Origin: an uncultured Bacilli bacterium
GTDB taxonomy: Bacteria; Bacillota_I; Bacilli_A; RF39; UBA660
Assembly (NCBI GenBank): GCA_947591175.1
Contig: CANQDB010000013.1
Location: forward strand, 1-17,933
Length of the DNA: 17,933 nt
Reading direction: 5' to 3'
This document shows positions 7,761 to 15,166 of the stretch, in pieces. Both the position numbers and the translations under genes were made by a program. The notes beneath the pieces are model-generated. The model was given only the letters and a program-made list of their open reading frames with translations, ran no database searches and was not told where the DNA came from. Each line of letters starts with the position of its first letter. The stretch's first letter is position 1.

Positions 7761-9470
7761 ATGGTGGATACACAAGCAATCCTAAAATCCAAATTGTGTG
7801 TTCTATGTCTTTGCTTTTTGGGACTTCTTTTTGTTTTTATTGGGAGTAGTTATGCTTACATTACCGTTGTTTCTAAACAGCAAGAAAGTAACGTAGTCGA
7901 AGTAGGCACTTTAAAACTTTCTTACGATGATGAAGACAAATTATTAAATGTTAATGATGCTTTTCCCATGAGTGATGAAGATGGCTTAAAACAAGAACCT
8001 TATACTTTTACTGTTACAAATACAGGTTCGCTTGGAGCAAGTTACAAGGTATTACTTGAGAACGATTATGCCTTGATTCAAGCTGACAACTGCCTTGAAA
8101 AATTATTAAGTTATGAAAACTTAAAAATAAGTATAGACGAAGGAGACCCTCTATTACTGAGCGAGCTTAAAAGTACAAATTATACTTTGGCAACAGGATA
8201 TTTATCACCCAACCAAAGTAAAACTTACACTTTAAAACTATGGCTTAAAGAAGAAAGTGGTAATGAAATTTTAGGTAAACATTTTCACGGAAAAATAATT
8301 GTTGAAGGAACTCAAGAAAATATTATTGACTATGATGGAACCAATGCTAATGCCCCAGTTTTAACTGATGGTATGATACCTGTTATTTATGAAGATGGTA
8401 TAATAAAAAAAGCTAACCTAAAAGAAACGTGGTACAACTATAGTAAACAAGAATGGGCCAATGCTGTAACAGTTATAAAAGATCAAAGGTCTTTTTATGA
8501 AACAGCCTCTCCAGGAACTGAAATACCTCTTTCTGATATCAATACGATGTGGGTGTGGATACCAAGATACGAATACAATTATGTTTCGATTGAAAATTAT
8601 GCCAACGGAACAGAAAAAGAACCCGGAATAATCGAGATAAACTTTTTAAAAGGAACTAACCCAAGTACAACTAAAGATTATATTTTGCACCCAGCCTTCA
8701 AGTTTGGTTTGGATGATTTAGAAGGTTTATGGTATGGCAAGTTTGAACCTAGTGCCAGCGCTACTGAAGAAGTAGAAATCAAACCCAATGCTCTACCTTG
8801 GTCAAAAATAAAAATTGCAACTTGTTTCTACCATGCTAGAGATATGCAAACTACTAATTATGAAACTTATGGTTTTACCCAAAGTACTTTTTACGATGTT
8901 CATATGAGTAAAAATAGTGAATGGGGTGCCGTTGCTTATTTATCACAAAGTATATATGGTAAGCGTGGCAATGATAATTATCAAGGGGTAGATAAAGAAG
9001 TTGCTGTCAACAATTGTGAGACTCAAACAGGAACTTTAGAATGTGGAGAATCATATGAAACAGTTCAAGGCCAGACTACGTCAACAACAGGAAATATTAC
9101 AGGAGTCTACGACATGGCGGGAGGTACTCACGAATTTATGATGGCCGCATTTGGTGATGAATTACCACTTGTAAAAAATGCTGGTTTTGATAATTTAAAA
9201 CCTTTACCTGAAGCAAAATATTACGATTTGTATAAGTCTACTCATTCGAACATAGCTTGTGATGAAGGCGTATGTTACGGCCAGGCCTTATCTGAAACGT
9301 CAGGCTGGTATGGAGATACATACGAAGCTTTAACTTCTGCTAAGCCTTGGATTGGTCGTGGTGGCTCAGCGGGTCATAGTACCTCTGGTATTTTCCGTGT
9401 CAATGGTGAAGCTGGAGAAGGAGAATCTAATCGTTCCTTTAGAGTAGTAATAGGGGTTATGCAGCATTAA
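7761..9470 (+). CDS. Exported surface protein: TasA/camelysin-like N-terminus plus FGE/C-type-lectin-like C-terminal domain
   Basis: The protein has 569 aa. A hydrophobic segment at residues 11-28 leads to GSSYAYITVVS, a form typical of SipW-dependent signal peptides of TasA and camelysin. A beta-rich TasA-like domain follows at about 42-183 (conserved AFPMSDEDG, YTFTVTNTGS, GNEILGK). A linker with LTDGMIPVIYEDG and WANAVTV leads to NTMWVWIPRYEYNYV at 261-275. The remaining region, 260-569, includes EWGAVAYLSQS, TTGNITGVYDMAGGTHEFM and a terminal PWIGRGG...GIF...SFRVVI. That last pattern resembles formylglycine-generating-enzyme/C-type-lectin domains, but I see no evidence for enzymatic activity. 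Ligand binding is more likely. ATG 7761 follows AGAGGTG (7751-7757); GTG 7764 is an alternative. There is no lipobox or sortase motif. The next gene is a larger paralogue. Confidence 0.85.
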   Translation: MVDTQAILKSKLCVLCLCFLGLLFVFIGSSYAYITVVSKQQESNVVEVGTLKLSYDDEDKLLNVNDAFPMSDEDGLKQEPYTFTVTNTGSLGASYKVLLENDYALIQADNCLEKLLSYENLKISIDEGDPLLLSELKSTNYTLATGYLSPNQSKTYTLKLWLKEESGNEILGKHFHGKIIVEGTQENIIDYDGTNANAPVLTDGMIPVIYEDGIIKKANLKETWYNYSKQEWANAVTVIKDQRSFYETASPGTEIPLSDINTMWVWIPRYEYNYVSIENYANGTEKEPGIIEINFLKGTNPSTTKDYILHPAFKFGLDDLEGLWYGKFEPSASATEEVEIKPNALPWSKIKIATCFYHARDMQTTNYETYGFTQSTFYDVHMSKNSEWGAVAYLSQSIYGKRGNDNYQGVDKEVAVNNCETQTGTLECGESYETVQGQTTSTTGNITGVYDMAGGTHEFMMAAFGDELPLVKNAGFDNLKPLPEAKYYDLYKSTHSNIACDEGVCYGQALSETSGWYGDTYEALTSAKPWIGRGGSAGHSTSGIFRVNGEAGEGESNRSFRVVIGVMQH

Positions 9471-9516
9471 ATAGGCTTTGAGTCTTTATACATTTACACA
9501 TTAATTTATCCTACTT

Positions 9517-9551
9517 TTTGCAAAATAAACTAGCAAATCTATATATTTTTT
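9517..9551 (+). terminator. Possible weak terminator after the first surface-protein gene
   Basis: TTTGC (9517-9521) can pair with GCAAA (9533-9537), and a T-rich tail ends at about 9552. The stem is only five pairs, so this is tentative. No stronger terminator is visible between the two surface-protein genes. Confidence 0.3.
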
Positions 9552-9565
9552 TAGTGCAAAAACCC

Positions 9566-9596
9566 TTGACTGGGGGGGGTATGTTTGACTTATAAT
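9566..9596 (+). promoter_or_regulatory. Candidate phase-variable promoter with a G8 tract in the spacer
   Basis: TTGACT (9566-9571) and TATAAT (9591-9596) flank a 19-bp spacer that begins with eight consecutive G residues (9572-9579). SigA promoters work best with about 17 bp, so six or seven G would give near-optimal spacing and eight a weaker one. Slipped-strand changes in such tracts switch genes in Neisseria (porA) and, with poly-A, in Mycoplasma vlp genes. Switching here is inferred from layout. Confidence 0.7.
9572..9579 (+). repeat. Homopolymeric tract of eight G
   Basis: Eight G residues lie in an intergenic region of otherwise very low GC content. The tract falls exactly between a -35 and a -10 box. 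Confidence 0.95.
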
Positions 9597-9619
9597 AGAT
9601 ATATACTAGATGGAAAATA

Positions 9620-9657
9620 TTTCACGTAAAGTGAAACTTTAAAGGTTTCAAATTTTT
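9620..9657 (+). promoter_or_regulatory. Leader with two mutually exclusive hairpins
   Basis: TTTCAC (9620-9625) pairs perfectly with GTGAAA (9631-9636). The same TGAAAC (9632-9637) pairs perfectly with GTTTCA (9645-9650), which is followed by AATTTTT. The second hairpin resembles a weak terminator and the first would prevent it. This region is transcribed only from the G8 promoter. An attenuation role is inference. Confidence 0.4.
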
Positions 9658-9666
9658 ATAGTGCAA

Positions 9667-9695
9667 TTGACTTATACACGGAAAACAGGTATCAT
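9667..9695 (+). promoter_or_regulatory. Second candidate promoter for the large surface-protein gene
   Basis: TTGACT (9667-9672) and TATCAT (9690-9695) have a 17-bp spacer. A TATAAT at 9703-9708 also exists but lacks a good -35. The gap 9471-9765 holds no convincing gene, only these control elements. Confidence 0.5.
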
Positions 9696-9765
9696 TAAGT
9701 TATATAATAACTGTTCGTATAATAAAGCTTTTTTTGATGAAAACTAATAGTTGTAAAGGAGTTTG

Positions 9766-12700
9766 ATGGATGTGGAAAAAATAAGTACAAAGAAGAAAAT
9801 AACTTGGTATTTTTCTATAATGTTCTCTCTTCTTTTACTAGTAGGGACAAGTTATGCTTTCTTTATGTATTCGAAAGTAGGAGAAAAACAAAATGATTTA
9901 GCAACTGGAATCTTTCAAGTAACTTTTCAAGAAGAAAGTGGAGCTATCTATTTAAAGAATACTTATCCAATGAAAGATGAAGAAGGGCAGAATTTAGATT
10001 CTTTCAATTTTAGTGTCGAAAATAAAGGAGATATTGCAGCAAAATATCAAATAAGTATAGTCGAAGATGAAAGTAATACTTTAAATAGAAGTAGTTTAAA
10101 GTATGAATTAAAGAAACAAGGAGAAGAAGGAACTATAAGTAATTTAAATGACCTTGTAATAAAAGATAATGTATCTTTAGATGGATTACAAAAAGATACT
10201 TATGAGTTAAGAATATGGTTAGATGAAAATACCGGAAACGAAGCAATGGGGAAGACTTGGAAAGGAAAAGTACAAGTAGTAGCAGAAGAATCCAAAGCTT
10301 ATGCTTTTGAAGATTATATAGCGCCAACTATCAAATTAAGTGGCGACAAAGTAATGACAGTTAAAAAAGGAGAAGAGTTTACGGATCCAGGAATAGAAAG
10401 TGTAAGTGATAACGTCGATAGTTTAACCAAGGAACAAGTAACAAAGAGATATGAATATTTTGATGGAATAAAGAATCAAGAAGCAACGGAAGTAGATACC
10501 AATCGAGAAGGCGTATATATAATTTACTATGAACTTTTAGATAGTAGAGGAAACAAAGGAGTAGCAGCTAGAACTGTAAATGTAGTGCAAGTAAATAGTA
10601 CTCCGCCAGTTGTTACTCTAAATGGAGAACAAGAAGTAAATCTATATGTTGGAGAAAGTTATACCGATGAAGGGGCAAGCGCAACAGATGAATTAGGAAC
10701 GGAACTTCCAGTCTTAACATTTGGAAGTTATAATACAAAAAGTTTTGGAGACTATATAATAAAATATTTTGCCATAGATAAAAATGGAAATATAGGAAGT
10801 AATACAAGAACAATACATGTAACAATCTATGAAGATCCAGTTGGAGCCAATAGACCTGAATTAACGGATGGCTTAATTCCAGTATATTATGATGAAGATA
10901 ATCAAGTATGGAGAAAAGCCAATAGATATGGCAAGTGGTATAGTTATGGAGAACAATGGTGGGGTAATGCTGTAACATTAGACCAATCTATCGTAAGAGA
11001 TGTATCAGGGAAAAACAATCATGCTACATATGATCAAGGAGTACAATCCAACGGAGATACAATTACTTTAGATGGAGTGAATGATTATATTGATTTAGGA
11101 CTTGAAAATGTTGAATTTGGAAAAACTTTTTCGGCTGTTGTAAGATTTAAAATCGAAAGTATGCCTTCATCTGAATTAGGATTTATTATTGGAAATGCTG
11201 AAAATGCTGGAATGATGATACGATTTAGAACTACTGATAAAAAGATAGTATATTATGTACATAATGGTACAGGTTATCAAGTGAAAGTAAGTAATAATAC
11301 TTTAGATATAGGAACTTGGTATGAAATGGCTCTTGTTTTTAATGGAAATAAAACTATTGTTTACGTTAATGGAGAAGTATTTGATACTATTACGTATACT
11401 TCAACCTTCGATATGTTAAAGTCACCTCAACCTATTGCCATAGGAGCAAATCCTAACAATACAACAGTTCATTCCGAATTTATGAATATTACTTATTCTA
11501 AAGCTGAAATATATAAACAAGTATTAACAGAACAACAAGTAAAAGATATGTACGCTGGCAAGGAATTAAGTGATAAATCCAAATTAGTTGTTCAACTTAA
11601 TATAGATGATTTCAAAGAAACTAAACGTCCCAAAGATTATATTACAACCGATGGAATTAATGATGGTATTGATTTGGGCCTTGAAAATGTTGATTTTGGA
11701 CAAACTATTACCATGATTACAAGATTTAGAATAGAACAATTTCCAGAAGATATTAACAAGGTGGCTTTTATTTTAGGAAATGCTGAATCTGCAGGATTTA
11801 TGATTCGTTTAAGACAAGATAAAAAAATTGCATATTATGTATACGATGGAACTCAATATCAATATAAACTAAGTGATAAAACCTTAGAAGCAGGTGTTTG
11901 GTATGAACTAGCCTTCGTTTTTAATGGAAATAGTGCTATAATTTATATTGATGGGGAGAAGTTCGATTCAATAAATTATGCTTCAACATTTAATATGAAA
12001 GTATCACCTGAATCTATCTTTTTGGGAAGCAATCCATCTAAAGGATTTAGTTGTAACGAATTTGCTAATATATCTTATTCTAAGGCTCAAGTATATAAGC
12101 AAGTATTAACTGAGCAACAAGTAAAAGACATATATAATGGAAACGAACTAAGTGATAAAACAAATCTGCTTGTAGATTTAGACTTTGGTGTAGGAGAAGC
12201 AATTGAAAATGATACTGCCCTTCCAATGGAATCTATTAATACCATGTGGACATGGATTCCAAGATATGAATATGATTATGTAAATATTGCAAATTATGCA
12301 GGTGGAACTCAAGAAGAGCCTGGGGCAATTGGAGTAAACTTTTTAAACAATACAAGTCAAAGTAATGGTGGAAATTACATGTTACATCCGGCTTTTAAAT
12401 TTGGGAACGAAGAACTAAAAGGCTTTTGGAGTGGAAAGTTTGAACTTAGTAATATGGAAAGACAAAATATAACCGATTCAAGTAATTTAACACCTCAAAT
12501 AAAACCTAATGTTTATTCTTGGAGAAAAGTTCAAATAGCTAATGCTTTTACTGTATCTCAAAAAATGACAAATGAATATAAAAATAGATATGGATTAACC
12601 GGTACTGAAGATACTCATATAAGTAAGAATAGCGAGTGGGGAGCAATAGCGTACCTATCTCAAAGCGCATATGGAAAATACGGAAACGAAAACTACCAAG

Positions 12701-13284
12701 GAACAGAAAAAGAGGTTTATACTAATAATTGTAGTAATTATATTACGGGAATTGCTGGTGACGCAGTTGATAGTGGCCCAAGTGCTACATGTAATAATAC
12801 TTATGAAACTCCTCAGGGTCAAAAAGCTTCAACTACTGGAAACATTTATGGTAACTACGATATGAGTGGTGGTGCTTGGGAATATGTCATGGGTATACTA
12901 GTAGATGACAAGGGACTTCCAAGAAGTGGAACTGATGCAACTACCAATTCCGGTTTTAATGGTACTTTAGGTGATGGTACAACTTTCTCTAAAGGCATCG
13001 ATTTTCCTAAAGAATTGAAATATTATGATTTGTATTCTGCGACCGATATTACTTCAGGTTCTTCAGATTTAACCAAAACCGCTTGTGAAGGTAAAGTTTG
13101 TTATGGACATGCTCTATCGGAAACAGCAGGATGGTACGGCGATTGGGAAGTGTTCGTAACTGCTAAAAACCCTTGGTTTGTTCGAGGTGGATGGGAAAAC
13201 GATGTTACAATAGGTTTGTTTTCATTTAGTTGGAATGGTGGAGGAATTGGTATTACATCGTATCGTCTTATTCTCATTCCTTAA
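9766..13284 (+). CDS. Large exported surface protein: TasA-like domain, two Ig-like domains, two LamG-like domains, FGE/C-type-lectin-like C-terminus
   Basis: The protein has 1172 aa. A hydrophobic segment at about 14-32 leads into GTSYAFFMYS, like SipW-type signal peptides. Then come a TasA/camelysin-like beta domain (about 43-175; NTYPMKDEEG) and two DUF5011-type Ig-like domains (about 187-274 and 281-355; EFTDPG, Y..YELLDSRGN). A linker (LTDGLIPVYYDEDN, WWGNAVTL) leads to two LamG/concanavalin-like domains (about 406-612 and 624-806; each with DLGLENV, WYE.A.VFNGN and VLTEQQVKD). The C-terminal domain (817-1172) has INTMWTWIPRYEYDYV, EWGAIAYLSQS, TTGNIYGNYDMSGGAWEYVMG and PWFVRGG. AAGGAG (9756-9761) precedes ATG 9766; GTG 9772 is an alternative start. 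A likely role is an adhesin or ligand-binding fibre component, by architecture. No lipobox, LPXTG or catalytic residues were identified. Codon use in the first third is notably rich in A and G. Confidence 0.85.
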   Translation: MDVEKISTKKKITWYFSIMFSLLLLVGTSYAFFMYSKVGEKQNDLATGIFQVTFQEESGAIYLKNTYPMKDEEGQNLDSFNFSVENKGDIAAKYQISIVEDESNTLNRSSLKYELKKQGEEGTISNLNDLVIKDNVSLDGLQKDTYELRIWLDENTGNEAMGKTWKGKVQVVAEESKAYAFEDYIAPTIKLSGDKVMTVKKGEEFTDPGIESVSDNVDSLTKEQVTKRYEYFDGIKNQEATEVDTNREGVYIIYYELLDSRGNKGVAARTVNVVQVNSTPPVVTLNGEQEVNLYVGESYTDEGASATDELGTELPVLTFGSYNTKSFGDYIIKYFAIDKNGNIGSNTRTIHVTIYEDPVGANRPELTDGLIPVYYDEDNQVWRKANRYGKWYSYGEQWWGNAVTLDQSIVRDVSGKNNHATYDQGVQSNGDTITLDGVNDYIDLGLENVEFGKTFSAVVRFKIESMPSSELGFIIGNAENAGMMIRFRTTDKKIVYYVHNGTGYQVKVSNNTLDIGTWYEMALVFNGNKTIVYVNGEVFDTITYTSTFDMLKSPQPIAIGANPNNTTVHSEFMNITYSKAEIYKQVLTEQQVKDMYAGKELSDKSKLVVQLNIDDFKETKRPKDYITTDGINDGIDLGLENVDFGQTITMITRFRIEQFPEDINKVAFILGNAESAGFMIRLRQDKKIAYYVYDGTQYQYKLSDKTLEAGVWYELAFVFNGNSAIIYIDGEKFDSINYASTFNMKVSPESIFLGSNPSKGFSCNEFANISYSKAQVYKQVLTEQQVKDIYNGNELSDKTNLLVDLDFGVGEAIENDTALPMESINTMWTWIPRYEYDYVNIANYAGGTQEEPGAIGVNFLNNTSQSNGGNYMLHPAFKFGNEELKGFWSGKFELSNMERQNITDSSNLTPQIKPNVYSWRKVQIANAFTVSQKMTNEYKNRYGLTGTEDTHISKNSEWGAIAYLSQSAYGKYGNENYQGTEKEVYTNNCSNYITGIAGDAVDSGPSATCNNTYETPQGQKASTTGNIYGNYDMSGGAWEYVMGILVDDKGLPRSGTDATTNSGFNGTLGDGTTFSKGIDFPKELKYYDLYSATDITSGSSDLTKTACEGKVCYGHALSETAGWYGDWEVFVTAKNPWFVRGGWENDVTIGLFSFSWNGGGIGITSYRLILIP
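11071..11601 (+). repeat. LamG module, copy 1 of an internal duplication
   Basis: This is the first copy of a tandem protein repeat (about 177 codons) whose second copy starts 579 bp downstream. DNA similarity is strong at the ends, for example the segments encoding DLGLENV and KQVLTEQQVKD. The similarity makes it a possible recombination substrate. Confidence 0.8.
11650..12183 (+). repeat. LamG module, copy 2 of an internal duplication
   Basis: This is the second copy of the tandem repeat (about 178 codons), with the same landmarks in the same order: DGINDGIDLGLENVDFG at its start, GNAESAG, WYELAFVFNGN, and KQVLTEQQVKDIYNGNELSDK at its end. The copies have diverged, so the duplication is not recent. 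Confidence 0.8.
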
Positions 13285-13315
13285 AGAGACCACATAATTT
13301 ATGTGATCTTTTTTC
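13284..13315 (+). terminator. Intrinsic terminator after the large surface-protein gene
   Basis: CACATA (13291-13296) pairs with TATGTG (13300-13305) around ATT. The stem continues after one mismatch (AAGAGA with TCTTTT), and a T-run follows to 13314. Confidence 0.85.
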
Positions 13316-13366
13316 TTCTATTCTTAAAATATTAACATATAGTGAAATAGAAAGAAGAGGATGATG

Positions 13367-14143
13367 ATGAAAAAAATAGTTCCTATTACCAAAGAAATTA
13401 CTTTCAGGACGATGATTGGTGAAATGACTGAAGTTTCTTTGGAACATACCTTAGAGTTAATTGATACCTATACAGTCGAAGGTAATTTATTAGTAAATGG
13501 TCGTTACAAAATGACTGAAGCTAGTACTATCGAAGAAGATTTTACTGAAGAAATACCAGTTTCGATCGAATTAGATGAGAAGTACGATACCAAAGATGTC
13601 ACAGTTGCAATCGATGATTTCTATTACGAAATTATTAATGAAAACGTTCTAAGGGTTCATGTCGATATAGCAGTCGATAATCTCGAGTTAAAAGAAGAAA
13701 CAAGAGAAGTAGAAGAAATGGAACATCTTACTTTAGAGGAAGACCAAGATGAAGTTGATGTCAAAGAAGTGGAAAAAGTCCCAGAATCAGAACCTATCAG
13801 AGAGGCAGTAACTTTACCGTCGTTAGAAGAAGTACCAGAAGTCACGATGGAAAGTGCTCCAATTCCAGTTGAAGTTAAAGAACAAGTCGAGAAACTAGAA
13901 GTACCTAGCAATAGCAATCCTAATCCACCACAACAAGCCAGTATGAACTCTATCTTTAGTGCTTTCGATAATACCGAAGAAACTTTTTCTACATATTATG
14001 TCTACTTAGTTCAAGAAAACGATACAGTGGATAGTATTATCGATAAATATAAGACAACCAGAGAATGCTTACAAGATTACAACGATTTAGACGATATCAA
14101 AGTTGGTAGTAAATTGATTATTCCATGTGCGAAAAAAGAATGA
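13367..14143 (+). CDS. spoVID: SpoVID-like spore coat morphogenetic protein with C-terminal LysM
   Basis: SpoVID in Bacillus sits on the forespore surface and drives encasement by coat proteins. Here residues 1-105 form a beta-rich domain like the SpoVID N-terminus (GRYKMTEAS, EEIPVSIELDEKY, VAIDDFYYEI). Residues 106-205 are an acidic, Pro- and Glu-rich linker. Residues about 210-254 are a LysM domain (YYVYLVQENDTVDSIIDKY...LKVGSKLIIP-type pattern). The total of 258 aa is much shorter than Bacillus SpoVID (about 575 aa), the difference being mainly the linker. Three ATGs occur (13361, 13364, 13367); the last is chosen because GAGG at 13357-13360 is best spaced for it. The next gene overlaps by four bases. 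CATATAGT at 13336-13343 resembles a SigE -10 box, but the matching -35 is weak. Confidence 0.82.
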   Translation: MKKIVPITKEITFRTMIGEMTEVSLEHTLELIDTYTVEGNLLVNGRYKMTEASTIEEDFTEEIPVSIELDEKYDTKDVTVAIDDFYYEIINENVLRVHVDIAVDNLELKEETREVEEMEHLTLEEDQDEVDVKEVEKVPESEPIREAVTLPSLEEVPEVTMESAPIPVEVKEQVEKLEVPSNSNPNPPQQASMNSIFSAFDNTEETFSTYYVYLVQENDTVDSIIDKYKTTRECLQDYNDLDDIKVGSKLIIPCAKKE

Positions 14144-15054
14144 AGCCCCTTAAAGAAGTGTGTGCTTCTTTTCAATTGAATCCTAAAAAATATCGTCTAT
14201 TAGGAAATGTCATAATCGTCGAAGATACCGATAAAAAACTAGTTATAAAAAAGAAATATCTAGAGAAACAAGACTTATATCATTACCTAGATTTACGAGG
14301 ATTCCATCACTTTGTCCCACTTTTACAAGAAAACTCTAACTATGAAATTTATCCATATGTCGCAGAAGTATCTCTCCCTAAAGAACAAAAGGCTCTAGAT
14401 CTCGTGTTTTTAATGAGTTTACTACACAATAAAACGACCTTTTATCGGTCGGTTGATTTAGATAGAGTTAAAGAGTTTTACGAAGATAAAAATGCGGAGA
14501 TTGACTATCTATTTCGCTATTATCAAGACTTACAGATAATGATTGAAAAACATGTTTACATGTCACCTAGCGAATACTTACTTATCCGTAATATCAGTAT
14601 CATTTATAAACACTTAAAAATTAGTAAAGACTACCTTGAAGAGTGGTACAAATTAGTCTCTAAAAAACAAAAAGAACGACTTTCTTTAGTTCATCACCAT
14701 TTAACTTTAGAGCATTTTTTAGAAAAAGATCAAGGTTACTTTATCAGTTGGGATAGAGCCAGTATGGATATTCCTATCTATGACTTTTATTATTTTTATT
14801 TAGAAAATGATCCGACTTTAGACTACACCACCTTATACGATGTTTACACTTCGAAATACCCCTTGCAAAAAGAAGAAGAACTACGCCTTTTTATCTTGCT
14901 TTCGATACCTCATAAATTGGTTTTAAAAGACGATGAAGCCCTTGCTTGTCGTACGATTTATCAAGAGTTAAAAAGACTACAAAATGTTAATGAGATGATC
15001 TCAAAGAAACAAAAAGAAGATACCAAAGAAGAACAAGAAAAATTCCAAAATTAA
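14140..15054 (+). CDS. ysxE: YsxE-like spore coat protein, degenerate CotS-family kinase fold
   Basis: The protein has 304 aa and resembles the CotS/YsxE family, which has an aminoglycoside-phosphotransferase-like fold. Kinase landmarks are recognisable but eroded. The Lys-rich strand KLVIKKKYL at about 34-42 stands where the ATP-binding Lys would be. HHHLTLEHFL at 185-194 replaces the usual HGDL...N catalytic loop, losing the catalytic Asp. ISWDRASMDIPIYDF at about 202-216 replaces the metal-binding region, with a conserved P-x-x-D. It is probably a pseudokinase acting as a structural coat protein. ATG 14140 gives an ATGA overlap with the spoVID stop, indicating translational coupling. An in-frame ATG at 14125 would overlap by 19 bases. 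spoVID-ysxE adjacency matches Bacillus, which supports both names. Confidence 0.8.
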   Translation: MKPLKEVCASFQLNPKKYRLLGNVIIVEDTDKKLVIKKKYLEKQDLYHYLDLRGFHHFVPLLQENSNYEIYPYVAEVSLPKEQKALDLVFLMSLLHNKTTFYRSVDLDRVKEFYEDKNAEIDYLFRYYQDLQIMIEKHVYMSPSEYLLIRNISIIYKHLKISKDYLEEWYKLVSKKQKERLSLVHHHLTLEHFLEKDQGYFISWDRASMDIPIYDFYYFYLENDPTLDYTTLYDVYTSKYPLQKEEELRLFILLSIPHKLVLKDDEALACRTIYQELKRLQNVNEMISKKQKEDTKEEQEKFQN

Positions 15055-15141
15055 GAGAAAGATGAAAGCCTTAGAGGCTACAAAAAGTAATATTAAAGCC
15101 TGGTAGAAAACGACTATACCAATTGCAAAAAGAATTGACCG

Positions 15142-15166
15142 AAAGAAGGAAGAGGACCTTCTTTTT
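15142..15166 (+). terminator. Intrinsic terminator of spoVID-ysxE
   Basis: AAGAAGG (15143-15149) pairs with CCTTCTT (15157-15163) around AAGAGGA, followed by further T residues. The 3' untranslated part 15055-15141 shows no convincing gene, nor does the following stretch 15167-15304. Confidence 0.8.

Larger units (their letters stand above)
9552..9672 (+). repeat. Repeated T-tract/TAGTGCAA/TTGACT promoter-proximal module
   Basis: TAGTGCAA occurs at 9552-9559 and again at 9659-9666. Each copy is preceded by a T-rich tract and followed by TTGACT (9566-9571 after six bases; 9667-9672 directly). The copies are 107 bp apart, in front of both candidate promoters of the large surface-protein gene. 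This looks like a duplicated regulatory module, possibly an operator. Confidence 0.45.

Noticed and set aside
10613..10978. Minus-strand frame of 121 codons
   Set aside because: It lies wholly inside the large surface gene in its purine-rich block, where stops on the opposite strand are naturally rare. The product is an implausible Leu/Tyr/His-rich sequence with no start signals.
9339..13284. Diversity-generating retroelement target (variable repeat) in the C-terminal lectin-like domains
   Set aside because: No reverse transcriptase, template repeat or near-identical second copy is in the window. The two C-termini also differ at third codon positions, not specifically at adenines, as expected from ordinary divergence.
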